A stretch of 64,000 bases of DNA, taken from contig CALDYR010000002.1 of NCBI GenBank assembly GCA_937944405.1, forward strand, positions 33,116 to 97,115, written 5' to 3'. The position numbers were made by a program, and so were the translations under genes. This document shows positions 1-7,498 of this stretch, piece by piece. A model generated the notes under the pieces. It was not told the DNA's origin. It saw only the letters and a program-made list of their open reading frames with translations, and did not search any database. How positions within the stretch are numbered: the first letter of the stretch is position 1; each line of letters opens with the position of its first letter. The DNA comes from an uncultured Pirellulaceae bacterium (lineage in GTDB: Bacteria > Planctomycetota > Planctomycetia > Pirellulales > Pirellulaceae).

Positions 1-833
1 AGAATTTTTTTCGGGGGCAAGCGTTTGATGATGCCAGCAATCGCCGCAGCGGCAAACGCGTCGCCTGCTCCAACGGCGTCGACGAAGTTTTTGATGGGCT
101 CAACGGGCTGGAAATGCCGCTCCCGTGGACCGACCCAATACGCACCGCCACTACCGCAGGTAACCAAATAGTGCACGGGTGTTTCGAAGTCCGATTGCGA
201 CTCAAAAGACGCTATCGCAGCCTGTATTGCTTCAATAGAATCGGTCTGAAAAGTTTTTCCGCTGATCTGCTGGAGTTCGTCACCGCTTAGCTTCAACCAG
301 TGGACTCCGCCGATGGTTTGCTCCCAAAGACCTAAATCCCACCACGGTTTTCGAATGTTTAGATCGACAAAACGTAAACCTTTGACGGTGTCGTCAATGC
401 GTTTCAACACCGCGCGGTTGTTGGCGTGCCGCAGGGCCAGTGAACCGTGGTAGATCACCCCGGCGGTGTGCAGTGGATGTTCCGGGACGGTTTCGAATGG
501 GTCAACACACAGATGGTCGTAGGCTTGATTGTCCGCGATGTGAAAAGATGGTTCGTTATCCTCAAAGCTGACGTTAACCGATCCTGTCGCTGCCCCCCGG
601 CGGACCTTTACCTGCTGCGTCGAAAGCCCCCACTGTTGGAGCGCTTCGATGACCTCCGTCCCTTCGACGTCATCGCCAACGGCGCTGACCAACGTGACGT
701 CAACGCCGAGGGCGGCTAAGTTCCACGCGACGTTGAAAGGCGCTCCGCCAAGCACTTTTCCCCCGTCGGGAAAATGATCAAATAGAACTTCCCCGATGAT
801 CGCTACTGAGTTTGAAGTCGATGAACCGCGCAT
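1..833 (-). CDS. PfkB-family sugar kinase (fructokinase-like), 3' end cut by window edge
   Basis: ATP-dependent phosphorylation of a sugar such as fructose, in the cytoplasm. Reading the minus strand from the ATG at 833 gives 277 codons without a stop. The N-terminal strand is followed by the substrate-binding GGAPFNVAWNLAALG segment (PfkB signature 1 region), and near the window edge by DAVGAGDAFAAAAIAGI, the signature 2 motif with the catalytic Asp in GAGD and the anion hole. Only the last few codons are missing. An in-frame ATG at 905 preceded by an AGGGTGG stretch could be the real start and would add 24 residues with no family resemblance. Fructokinase is the likeliest substrate class, but the substrate cannot be decided from sequence. 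No operon partner is visible. Confidence 0.9.
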   Translation of the reverse strand, partial: MRGSSTSNSVAIIGEVLFDHFPDGGKVLGGAPFNVAWNLAALGVDVTLVSAVGDDVEGTEVIEALQQWGLSTQQVKVRRGAATGSVNVSFEDNEPSFHIADNQAYDHLCVDPFETVPEHPLHTAGVIYHGSLALRHANNRAVLKRIDDTVKGLRFVDLNIRKPWWDLGLWEQTIGGVHWLKLSGDELQQISGKTFQTDSIEAIQAAIASFESQSDFETPVHYLVTCGSGGAYWVGPRERHFQPVEPIKNFVDAVGAGDAFAAAAIAGIIKRLPPKKI

Positions 834-1054
834 CGTTGGCTCGACAAGAGGATCGGATTTATCGCGTCTGACTTGGAATTGACCGCAATTGCCATGCCGC
901 CCCATGAACCACCCTGAAGGGCGTGTTGCCCGCCGTAACAATCGGCGACGTTCAGCCTGTTGGCGAAGCGCGCTCAATGTTTAGGCAGCGTAGGGTATTA
1001 CGCGCCCAATTCTGCAACGGATCGTCGTTGAGGTGCAGGGGCTACGCGGGTGCC

Positions 1055-1108
1055 ATAATTCGCTCAATCATAATTTGCTCAATTACAATTTGCTCAATCA
1101 CAATCCTC
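1055..1108. repeat. 15-bp tandem repeat, three and a half copies
   Basis: The unit ATAATTTGCTCAATC occurs at 1055-1069, 1070-1084 and 1085-1099 with one or two changes each, then a partial copy to 1108. It lies at the 3' end of the broken NtrC-type gene. It probably arose by replication slippage; no function is evident. Confidence 0.75.
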
Positions 1109-1529
1109 AAGGATCGGATTTTATTCGCAGGCCCCGGCGGGTAATCTCCAACATCTCCGCCGCTTGCGACTGATTACCAGAGGTTCCACAAAGGGTTTCC
1201 GTGATCAATTTACTTTCCATCATTTCCAATGTGTCAGCGTCAATGTGGTTGGCCTCTTGATCAATTAACGCGTTGATTCGATGGTATAGATTCAATCTCG
1301 ATTCGTTCTCCTCGATCATAAGTTCTAGGTTCCGGCTGGTCGCGGAAACGATTCGGGCATCGGTATCGATGGTTTGGGGTCCGTCGACGCGTTCAACTGT
1401 TTGCTCCTGAAGTAACCTCAAAACTTTGCTCTGCAACAGCGGCGACATGTCGCCGATTTCGTCAGCACCGGTTTCGTCAATGAAGATCGTTCCGTCGACA
1501 AACGTCGCGATTTGAAGCACGTTCCACAA
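1107..1529 (-). pseudogene. Remnant of an NtrC-type sigma-54 activator
   Basis: This 140-codon frame keeps pieces of a sigma-54 dependent response regulator. It opens in the middle of the AAA+ domain at the Walker B strand (GTIFIDE), has a 5-residue insertion before EIGDMSPLLQSKVLRLLQ, continues through the VSATSRNLE segment to LYHRI, and then jumps to a C-terminal Fis-type helix-turn-helix (GNQSQAAEMLEITRRGLRIK). The receiver domain, Walker A and GAFTGA loop are absent. Roughly 100 residues between LYHRI and the DNA-binding part are also missing, yet the frame stays open. It cannot work as an ATPase activator. A residual DNA-binding role is conceivable but unsupported. Family identity is firm; calling it non-functional is inference from the missing parts. 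Confidence 0.75.
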
Positions 1530-1633
1530 ACAAGGGGATAGTTCTCATCAGCCATCTTTGTAGGAATAACTTTCCGCGCCCCATGGCGATAGTGGCTAAC
1601 GGGGAGATAACAATCACGATTGGCGACATGGGG

Positions 1634-2461
1634 TTAGAAATACAATACGCAGGCGTACCAGAAACCATCGTTGCCTTTGGCGACACCGATTTGAGCGGTC
1701 GGCCGGACGCCCCAATAACAGCAACTTCGAATCGCATTCTGAGCCGATTGATTCGACCAACCGACGCCCTCGTATTTGGCCCCGCCCAAACCACCTCCGA
1801 GATGTCCTTGAATGCCTACTCGAGCGGCCCGTTCGGCTTTTCGTTGAGCCAACCCGGGTGCGACGGTTCCTGATGATGAAGGAGGAGTGGAAGGTGATGC
1901 AAGTGAAGCTGATGTAGACGCTTGAGCGTAGTTCTGTGCCGGCATGGAAACCGCGATGTCAAAACCGGAATCTATTGGCGCCCATGTTTGGTCAACAACG
2001 TACCCCGATTGAGCAATCGGAATGTGACCGGGTTGCGCGATGAATTGGTTTGACGCCGCCTGATACGCTACCGCCGGTTCCACAACGCCGACCGATAGAT
2101 CGCCCTGCGAAGAATTTAATGGTGATAGATTTAATGGCGGTTGTACGGCCTGCGGCGAATTTCCCAGTTCAGCGGAGGGCGTGTCAGCGCAGAACATGTC
2201 GGTGCAGGTTTCGCATTGCGTTTGGGGGTGGAGTTGCGGGACGTCGATCAAGCCGAAGTTCTCATCGGCTTCTGCGATTGAGACTTGGGCGGAAATTTGT
2301 ATTGCGAGGCAAACCACCACCGCCATGCAAAAGTAAGATCGGAAGAGGGTTTGCGCGTTCAGCCGTCGGCCGTTGTCGTAAATGGTTCCCGCATGACTGG
2401 AGAAGGCAGCGGTTTGTGAACGCAGTCGCTGGGGGAAGGAATCAATCGTCGATTTGCTCAT
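1634..2461 (-). CDS. Secreted protein with a C-terminal CAP-like segment
   Basis: A 275-residue protein that begins MSKSTIDSF and has a hydrophobic stretch at about residues 44-60 (CMAVVVCLAIQISAQ), a signal peptide after a long basic n-region. The middle is low-complexity Pro/Ser/Ala/Gln. The last 75 residues form a compact conserved-looking block: Lys/Arg helix, Gly-rich GHLGGGLGGAKYEGVGW, a CC pair in RSCCYWG, then IGVAKGNDGFWYACVLYF. The pattern of a helix, an H-G-E-G run, an N/S-rich helix and an IGVA...Y.C..Y strand resembles the end of CAP/SCP domains. I infer a reduced CAP-like fold common in planctomycete secretomes. The function is unknown, and no partner genes are adjacent. Confidence 0.6.
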   Translation of the reverse strand: MSKSTIDSFPQRLRSQTAAFSSHAGTIYDNGRRLNAQTLFRSYFCMAVVVCLAIQISAQVSIAEADENFGLIDVPQLHPQTQCETCTDMFCADTPSAELGNSPQAVQPPLNLSPLNSSQGDLSVGVVEPAVAYQAASNQFIAQPGHIPIAQSGYVVDQTWAPIDSGFDIAVSMPAQNYAQASTSASLASPSTPPSSSGTVAPGLAQRKAERAARVGIQGHLGGGLGGAKYEGVGWSNQSAQNAIRSCCYWGVRPTAQIGVAKGNDGFWYACVLYF

Positions 2462-2901
2462 GGGTCTCTCTTAAACAGTACAGCGCGGAATACAGAAAAA
2501 AAACTAGAGGACGCTTGCTCCACGCCCGAACTTAAACACTGGTGACTCTGAAGTGCCCTTGGCTCAACTTCCGGTTTCCGATGCAAGAACGATGCTTGCG
2601 AAATGGCGAATAACCGACAGGCCCTGCGTGTTTTCCAAACGTTAAAATCTGTCAGTAACGCAAGTCAGGGGGGGGAGCACCTCAAAGATGTAACCGGGTT
2701 CGCGATAACGGCCGTTTTGGATTTAAAAAAGTGTCTCGAAAACGACAACGGAACGATGTTTGTTCGTCACACGTGGAAAACTTTGCAGAAAAACCATGAA
2801 AAACGATCCCAAAACGCCCTTGTCCAAAGTGCAGTGGTTACGTAAAATGCTCGCTCGAAACGCATTTGAGTTTTCCGTTATTGGTAAAACTTAATCGCTG
2901 A
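2462..2901. other. Intergenic, nothing assigned
   Basis: 440 bp between the secreted protein and tRNA-Asn. It includes a G8 run near 2669. A small open frame at 2603-2845 has no recognisable features, so no gene is called. The promoters of both neighbours must lie here but were not identified. Confidence 0.5.
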
Positions 2902-2974
2902 TCCCCTGTAGCTCAGTTGGTAGAGCGACGGACTGTTAATCCGTTTGTCGTAGGTTCAAGTCCTACCGGGGGAG
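2902..2974 (+). tRNA. tRNA-Asn (anticodon GTT)
   Basis: 73 nt folding into a full cloverleaf. The acceptor stem tcccctg pairs with cggggga (one G-T pair), the D-loop is AGCTCAGTTGGTAGAGC, the anticodon stem-loop is cggactGTTAATCCG with GTT read as Asn, and the T-arm is GTAGGTTCAAGTCCTAC. The discriminator base is G and CCA is not encoded. A terminator follows 6 nt later. Confidence 0.95.
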
Positions 2975-2980
2975 CTTTTA

Positions 2981-3017
2981 AAAACGTCGTTAATCTTTGA
3001 GATTGACGACGTTTTTT
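2981..3017 (+). terminator. Rho-independent terminator of tRNA-Asn
   Basis: Stem CGTCGTTAATC / GATTGACGACG with one wobble, loop TTTGA, A-run upstream and T6 downstream (3012-3017). The group II intron relic begins 3 nt after the T-run, which is the site preference known for group IIC introns. Confidence 0.9.
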
Positions 3018-3020
3018 CGT

Positions 3021-3412
3021 GTGTGCCGGGCATGTTTATTTTGCTTGGGGGTGTAAGTCCCCTGTTCAACCTGATGGAGGTGAAGAACGAGCGAATCGCA
3101 AGGGCGTCATCCGCGCGGTGGGGCCTGAAGGAAGCGTGGACGCGAATCCGCGAGCCCATGTACAAGAATCGGATACAAGGCAGTGTCGGTGGGACGAGCC
3201 AGCACGACTTGGCACAGTCCTCTATCCATCGAAATCCGACGCCGTAAATCCGAGGGTTGTGCGGAGAAAGCAAATAAACTTCCCCGGTGAGGTCCGACGT
3301 GTGTTTGAGTGCTGCTTTATGCAACGACTTGAACCGAAGCTTTCGCAAGGAAGCTTGACCGCATCTCAGAAGTCAGCAGAGGGCATAGTAGTTGGAATCG
3401 ACCGGCGAGGGT
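3021..3412 (+). mobile_element. Relic of a group II intron (5' ribozyme part), copy 1
   Basis: Begins GTGTGCCGGGCATG, the usual 5' end of a bacterial group II intron. It then carries domain I-type segments: GGTGTAAGTCCCC, GAATCGCAAGGGCGTCA, GGGGCCTGAAGGAAGC, CCGGTGAGGTCCGACG, and finally AGTCAGCAGAGGGCATAGTA, the stretch that usually precedes or overlaps the start of the reverse transcriptase/maturase gene. The maturase, domain V and domain VI are absent, because the sequence runs straight into the 3' end of an IS66-type tnpB. It therefore cannot splice or move. Identification rests on recalled consensus segments; a covariance-model search would settle it. A related, more deleted copy lies at 6267-6420. 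Confidence 0.7.
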
Positions 3413-3770
3413 CTTGAGGCACTCCAGCCCCAAAAGCGGTTTGAAGCGATACGCCCGAGAGCAGCATCGACAGCTCGATGGCGTCGATTTGCCGACGCTG
3501 ATCATCACCATCGGCGGTCAGTTGCTCAAAGGCGCTTTTCTCCAGCAACCGGTAATACCGCCAGTTCCCACCGGCGTTAAAATGCGGCAATTTCATCCGA
3601 GCGCGTTGGCGGTTAATGAAAATGAACAGGCTGCCATCGGTTGGGTCGGCCCCCAATCCTCCCCGCGCGATGCCAGAGAGACCGGCGAAGCCTTTCCGCA
3701 TGTCGGTGGCGGCAAGGCACACATAAATTTTCAGTTCGGGATCGAAATTCAACGTGGCGATGCCTCGCAA
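3366..3770 (-). pseudogene. tnpB: IS66-family TnpB, 3'-truncated
   Basis: The family protein is an accessory factor of IS66 transposition (IS66 Orf2). The frame has IYVCLAATDMRKGFAGLSGI, then GADPTDGSLFIFINR, the LLEKSAFEQL segment and IELSMLLSGVSLQTA, the usual order of TnpB. The expected Lys/Arg-rich last residues are missing, because after about position 3431 the frame reads antisense through the group II intron relic. It starts on TTG. It follows tnpA on the same strand by 71 nt, the normal IS66 order, but the third gene (tnpC transposase) is gone. The element is immobile on its own. Confidence 0.8.
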
Positions 3771-3841
3771 ACATTCGAAGCTTCGGCGTATTCAGTGGGC
3801 TCCGTAGTAGCCTCGGCCTGACGCGCCTGATACTCAAGCAG

Positions 3842-4207
3842 TTACGCCACGATACGGCGGACATGGCAAGGGCCGGTGCCAGGTTCGATTTGAATTCCGT
3901 TGGTCAGCCGAGCGGTGCTGAGGAACGGCGGCGATGCATTGTGGACATCAAAGTCTGCGTTGGTTTTCTTCTGCAGCGCGACCTCAGCAAACTGAGGCTG
4001 CGCGTTGGCGGGAGGGATTGGGTCTGCGTCGGCAGGCGAATCTTCGGATCGGGCCATCGCCTGATCACCAAGCCGTTTTTTCCAATAGTAAAAATCAGCT
4101 TGCGAGACTTCTTCGGTGCGACATAAGTCGACGATAGTTTGGCCAAAGAGTCGATATCGTTTCAGCCGTAGTGTCCACAGCTGGCGATTACGTTGGCGTG
4201 TCATCAC
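3842..4207 (-). CDS. tnpA: IS66-family TnpA (Orf1), remnant element
   Basis: A 121-residue protein that matches IS66 Orf1 in layout: an N-terminal basic helix-turn-helix with the SQADFYYWKKRLG segment (residues about 35-47), then a Pro/Ala-rich linker and a C-terminal strand block (FAEVALQ, NGIQIEPGTGP). It is probably a DNA-binding accessory protein of the transposon. The frame appears intact, but the element lacks tnpC, so it should have no transposition role now. The start may be the ATG at 4204, one codon inside the GTG at 4207. Confidence 0.8.
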   Translation of the reverse strand: MMTRQRNRQLWTLRLKRYRLFGQTIVDLCRTEEVSQADFYYWKKRLGDQAMARSEDSPADADPIPPANAQPQFAEVALQKKTNADFDVHNASPPFLSTARLTNGIQIEPGTGPCHVRRIVA

Positions 4208-4270
4208 TAAGTTCGCTCCCGAGGTTCAAGCGCCCCTCTAAAATGAACCCAACTTCAACAATCGTGCTGG

Positions 4271-4281
4271 AGAACGCTTAC
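4271..4281 (-). repeat. Probable terminal inverted repeat of the IS66-type element
   Basis: Read on the minus strand the sequence is GTAAGCGTTCT, about 65 bp upstream of tnpA. IS66-family ends commonly begin GTAAGCG, so the element boundary is likely at 4281, with cgcgagag at 4282-4289 as a possible half of an 8-bp target duplication. The other end is lost, so the duplication cannot be confirmed. Confidence 0.55.
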
Positions 4282-4347
4282 CGCGAGAGAATCGAAAAAA
4301 CGAGCCAAAATGAAGCCATTGGAAGTGGCGATGGCAGGGGAGAATCG

Positions 4348-4403
4348 TTGCTTTCGACCACGAAACGATCGAAAGCAAGTGCCCCACGAAAGCAAGTGCC
4401 CCA
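4348..4403. repeat. Inverted repeat fused to a perfect 17-bp tandem duplication
   Basis: TTGCTTTCGA at 4348-4357 pairs with TCGAAAGCAA at 4369-4378. The unit CGAAAGCAAGTGCCCCA then occurs twice in direct succession (4370-4386 and 4387-4403). It lies just outside the IS66-type end. The rest of 4404-4807 shows no gene. Confidence 0.7.
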
Positions 4404-4807
4404 AAAAGCAGGATCTCCCCCCTCAATAAAGAAAACCAAACATCCAAATTCCGCCCCCCAAGTCAACTAACAATTCCTGCGATCAAAGAATTCCTGGAGG
4501 TTCTTTTAAAAAACTTCAAAACCATTAACATGGGACTGGTTTCGCACGTTAAAACAAACCGAAGGGTGAACTACCCCCCGAAGATCGGTGTGATTTTTTT
4601 ACTTATCACTACTTCACAAATGGTTGGGAAGCAGAGAGTCCGTACTTTCACCGATGCTCATTGAGTCAAATTATTGATGCTACGTCGCAAACCAACGGGT
4701 CTCCTTGACCCATTGTTCCGCTTAAATGTTGTTCACTGATTGGCGTCTTATTTTTTAGGCTAAAAGACAATGGCTTGGGAACGACCAAACACTAAGAAAG
4801 ACTTTGT

Positions 4808-6187
4808 ATGATCAAGACTGTTTCAAGAGTTGTTTGTTGTGTTGTGTTTTTGACAGTGATTGTTGCAGAACAATCAACGAGTGTGGCGCAGGTGGCGCCG
4901 ATAAATCCCGGTTATTCAACCCCGGCTAATTTTTCACGACTTCCCACGATTAACTTCACCGAGCGCCCCGGCAACAACTCAGACACGCGCAGGTTAATAG
5001 CGGCCATTGATAATGCCAATGACCGGCGAACGAGGCTTCCCGGTGGAGGCATCCTCCAGGGGGCTCGCATTGTTATCAGAAATGGCACCTATCGGCTTCG
5101 GGGCGTCAAGCTGCAATCCAACGTGCATTTGCGTTTTGGGCGGGATGTGACTTTGCTGGCAGATGAATCATCAGTTGCAGGCGTGAGCGACGACGAGGTG
5201 GCCATGTTTTTGTTGGAGGGCGGCATCCGTAATGTCAGTATTGTTGGCAATGCCAACTCCCGAAGAGTTCGTATTTTTGGACCATCTATTCCATCTGATC
5301 CGCTAGAAATTGCACGATTTCGTGCAATTTCCGTATGTGGTGTCGATAACTTTCTGATTTCCAATCTGATTATCAACAATAGATTCACTTATTTCTCAAC
5401 AATCACGGTTGTAACCGACGGTAACAGCTTTGTTCAGAGAATCGATGGTGCCGTTCCAACGCGAGGTACTTTTACCAATATCACCGCAAGCAATAATTCC
5501 GGTGGCTTCGGGGCAATTCAGGTACACGCTGCTAGCCGAGTTAGGTTCCGAAACATTCGATCAATCGGCGGCGTGACACTTCGACTTGAGAGCGGTATCG
5601 CGAATGTACATGGGATTCAGGACTTAAGTGCCAGTGAGATCTTCAATACACGCGGTCGAAACGCCGTGCTTTTCCAGCCTCACGCTGTGCGATCACACAA
5701 TCGAATTAGTATTCTCGATGCTGAATCCACGGGAAGCGGGTTCGCGGTTGAATTTCGAAACGGGTTTGTTGCCGCTCGTGATAGAGCACTGAACCGTCCC
5801 GAATTCACACGGCGGGGAAGATTTAATAATGTTTCCGTACGGGGCGTCACAGCAAACTTTGGTACTCCGGGCGACGCCCAACTGCGCTTCGCTCATTTTC
5901 GTTACCTGCCTCAGTCAGCCCTACCATTTCTACCCAATCTTAACACCTTCATCAGGGATTTTCGCGTGAACGGCGATACTTTGCCAGGGACTCCACTGGC
6001 TGCCGTGCTTGATGAGGCCACTGATTATCGACCAAGACTCGCCCGTGCTACGGTGCGATCTGTCGGCTTCCCATCGCGGCTCAGCCAGACGATCCTAACC
6101 CGTGCTACCCCCGATCGTAATACTCGGGCTGATGATTTGGTGTTAGGTTACGAGGAACTGTTAGAAACCGTAGAAGCGATGCGATAA
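4808..6187 (+). CDS. Secreted right-handed beta-helix protein (pectate-lyase / GH82-like fold)
   Basis: A 459-residue protein with a clear signal peptide (about residues 1-28, ending SVAQ). A segment near residues 85-110 (GTYRLRGVKLQSNVHLRF) is typical of the first coil of parallel beta-helix polysaccharide enzymes. Many short strands with Asn/Val ladders follow (ISNLIINN, FTNITASNN, FNNVSVRGV). The overall look recalls iota-carrageenase and pectate-lyase superfamily proteins, so an extracellular polysaccharide-degrading role is inferred; catalytic residues could not be assigned. It stands alone within the decay zone but has a full open frame with no damage. AAGAAAG upstream of the ATG is a plausible ribosome site. 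Confidence 0.65.
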   Translation: MIKTVSRVVCCVVFLTVIVAEQSTSVAQVAPINPGYSTPANFSRLPTINFTERPGNNSDTRRLIAAIDNANDRRTRLPGGGILQGARIVIRNGTYRLRGVKLQSNVHLRFGRDVTLLADESSVAGVSDDEVAMFLLEGGIRNVSIVGNANSRRVRIFGPSIPSDPLEIARFRAISVCGVDNFLISNLIINNRFTYFSTITVVTDGNSFVQRIDGAVPTRGTFTNITASNNSGGFGAIQVHAASRVRFRNIRSIGGVTLRLESGIANVHGIQDLSASEIFNTRGRNAVLFQPHAVRSHNRISILDAESTGSGFAVEFRNGFVAARDRALNRPEFTRRGRFNNVSVRGVTANFGTPGDAQLRFAHFRYLPQSALPFLPNLNTFIRDFRVNGDTLPGTPLAAVLDEATDYRPRLARATVRSVGFPSRLSQTILTRATPDRNTRADDLVLGYEELLETVEAMR

Positions 6188-6238
6188 GATTTTTCGGCAG
6201 CAAGCTCTGTATCTAACATCAGTCTATCACTGAACACC

Positions 6239-6256
6239 GGAGTCGTTAACGGCTCC
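6239..6256 (+). terminator. Hairpin behind the beta-helix gene
   Basis: GGAGTCG / CGGCTCC (one wobble) with TTAA loop, 50 nt after the stop codon, followed by AGTTGTTCGT. It has no long T-run. Intron relic copy 2 starts 10 nt downstream, mirroring the arrangement at tRNA-Asn. Confidence 0.55.
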
Positions 6257-6266
6257 AGTTGTTCGT

Positions 6267-6420
6267 GGTTTGCCGGGCCTGCCTGTTTGCTTGAGGGGCG
6301 CGTCCCTGTTCAATCCGGCGGTTGAGCGGAGAAAGTAAATGGGCTTACGCGAGGAGGTCTGACGCGTGTTTGAACACTGGTTCAGGCAGTCTGCCCTCCG
6401 TGGCATTGGGGGACAACCTT
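6267..6420 (+). mobile_element. Relic of a group II intron, copy 2 (internally deleted)
   Basis: It aligns with copy 1 (3021-3412). The 5' end is TTTGCCGGGCCTG against TGTGCCGGGCATG. Next comes CGTCCCTGTTCAA against AGTCCCCTGTTCAA, then GCGGAGAAAGTAAAT against GCGGAGAAAGCAAAT, and GAGGAGGTCTGACGCGTGTTTGA against GTGAGGTCCGACGTGTGTTTGA. About 180 nt present in copy 1 between the second and third blocks are missing. Both copies are preceded by TTCGT. There is no maturase, domain V or VI. Confidence 0.65.
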
Positions 6421-6561
6421 TTCTTAAGATTTCCAGCGGAATGAAGTTATTCTTTGGGAGATTCTTTTCGCACCTGGTTTAGAACCCATCCCAGAACTGG
6501 ACCATTTGTTGTTTCGTCCGTATCACTTCTGCAACAACACATCTGATACACGGAGACCACA

Positions 6562-6834
6562 ATGGCGGAGCCAGTAACAAAGACTGGAGCATGGATTCTA
6601 CCGGACAAGCTGTGGGTACGCATGGAGAAACTCTTGCCCCAGTATCAACCCGGATTATTATTCTATCAGGAATATATCGAAGAAAGACCCATTGCGTCCA
6701 TTCCCGTGTTTAGAAGGTTGAAAGATCCATTTCTTCGCACAGAGCACGACATGCAATGGGTGAAACTCAGAATAACCTTTTCGATCCTGAATTCAATCGC
6801 AGCACCAAAGTCCAAAGCACTGATCATCGCTTGA
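6562..6834 (+). pseudogene. Fragment of an IS5-type transposase N-terminus
   Basis: The first 30 codons (LPDKLWVRMEKLLPQY) match the opening of many IS5-family transposases, where a W-x-R-x-x-x-LLP pattern begins the protein. Beyond about residue 35 the frame loses resemblance, and no DDE catalytic region follows. It is best read as a short relic. The downstream part (from about 6700) may be unrelated sequence that happens to be open. Confidence 0.4.
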
Positions 6835-6841
6835 CTTCCGT

Positions 6842-7060
6842 CGCCGGGTCCTGCTTTTACGCGAAGCAGAATCACATCTCGGGCTGATCAACAGCATCGC
6901 CTCGAATATCTCGGCCCCCAGAACACCCGTTCGCATGCGCTACTCCGTTGCTGAACTGCTACGCGCGCGGGTCTTCGCGATGGCCATCGGCGCCTCGGCT
7001 CAGGATGACCTCGATCGACTTGCTCACGCCCCTACCTTTTGGGCTGCGGTTTGGGATCGG
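6842..7060 (+). pseudogene. N-terminal piece of an IS1380-type transposase
   Basis: Reading frame 2 gives VLLLREAESHLGLINSIA, then RYSVAELLRARVFAMAIGAS and DRLAHAPTF. This order (GVLLLRE..RLGL, then H-S-x-E-E-LLRQRVF-LALG, then LRHDP) is the N-terminal part of IS1380-family transposases. The DDE domain is absent, and from about 7040 another frame carries Lgt-like sequence. It is a relic fused to the lgt remnant. Confidence 0.5.
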
Positions 7061-7423
7061 CGTGGGACAACTGGGATGTTTTTTCGGCGGGTGTTGCTAC
7101 GGCGTCCAAACGTCCATGCCGTGGGGGGCGTGTTCGGTTCTGTCGATTCGTTGCCGCGACAACCGATTCAAATTTACGAATTCGTTTTTCACATCGCGAT
7201 GGCGTTTTTGCTGTATCTGATGTTGGTCAATGACGGTCTCAAAGGGCAGCCGATTAAGCTGTGTTTCATCAGCTATTTCCTTTTCCGGTTCATTACTGAG
7301 TTAATTTGGCCCGAGATTCATTGGACACTGGGGCTGACCACCTATCAGTCGGCGATCGTGATTCTGTTACCGATGTTTTGCGTATTGTGGGTGCGCGAGC
7401 ATCGTAATCTGAACGTCACATAA
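7038..7423 (+). pseudogene. lgt: Broken prolipoprotein diacylglyceryl transferase (3' half)
   Basis: Lgt moves a diacylglyceryl group onto the lipobox Cys of lipoprotein precursors in the inner membrane. One frame here reads GIGVGQLGCFFGGCCYG and SMPWG, the Lgt signature region. After a G6 run at 7123-7128 the continuation is in another frame: PIQIYEFVF followed by two or three membrane helices ending at WVREHR. Adding a single G to the run joins the two parts exactly, so this is one frameshift. The N-terminal half is missing and replaced by IS1380-like sequence. Even without the frameshift the gene is truncated. A functional lgt must lie elsewhere, since lspA in this window is intact. Confidence 0.75.
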
Positions 7424-7498
7424 TCGACAAATCACTAAATTTATCTAACCTTTGCTTTATTTGCTGCTAAAAGTGACGCGGATTACTACACTTTCTAT

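Noticed and set aside
923..1144. 73-codon open frame over the 15-bp repeats
   Set aside because: Its C-terminus is made only of the tandem repeat and it overlaps the NtrC-type remnant on the other strand; no family features.
2603..2845. 80-codon open frame before tRNA-Asn
   Set aside because: No recognisable motif, no clear ribosome site, and it spans low-quality-looking sequence with a G8 run.
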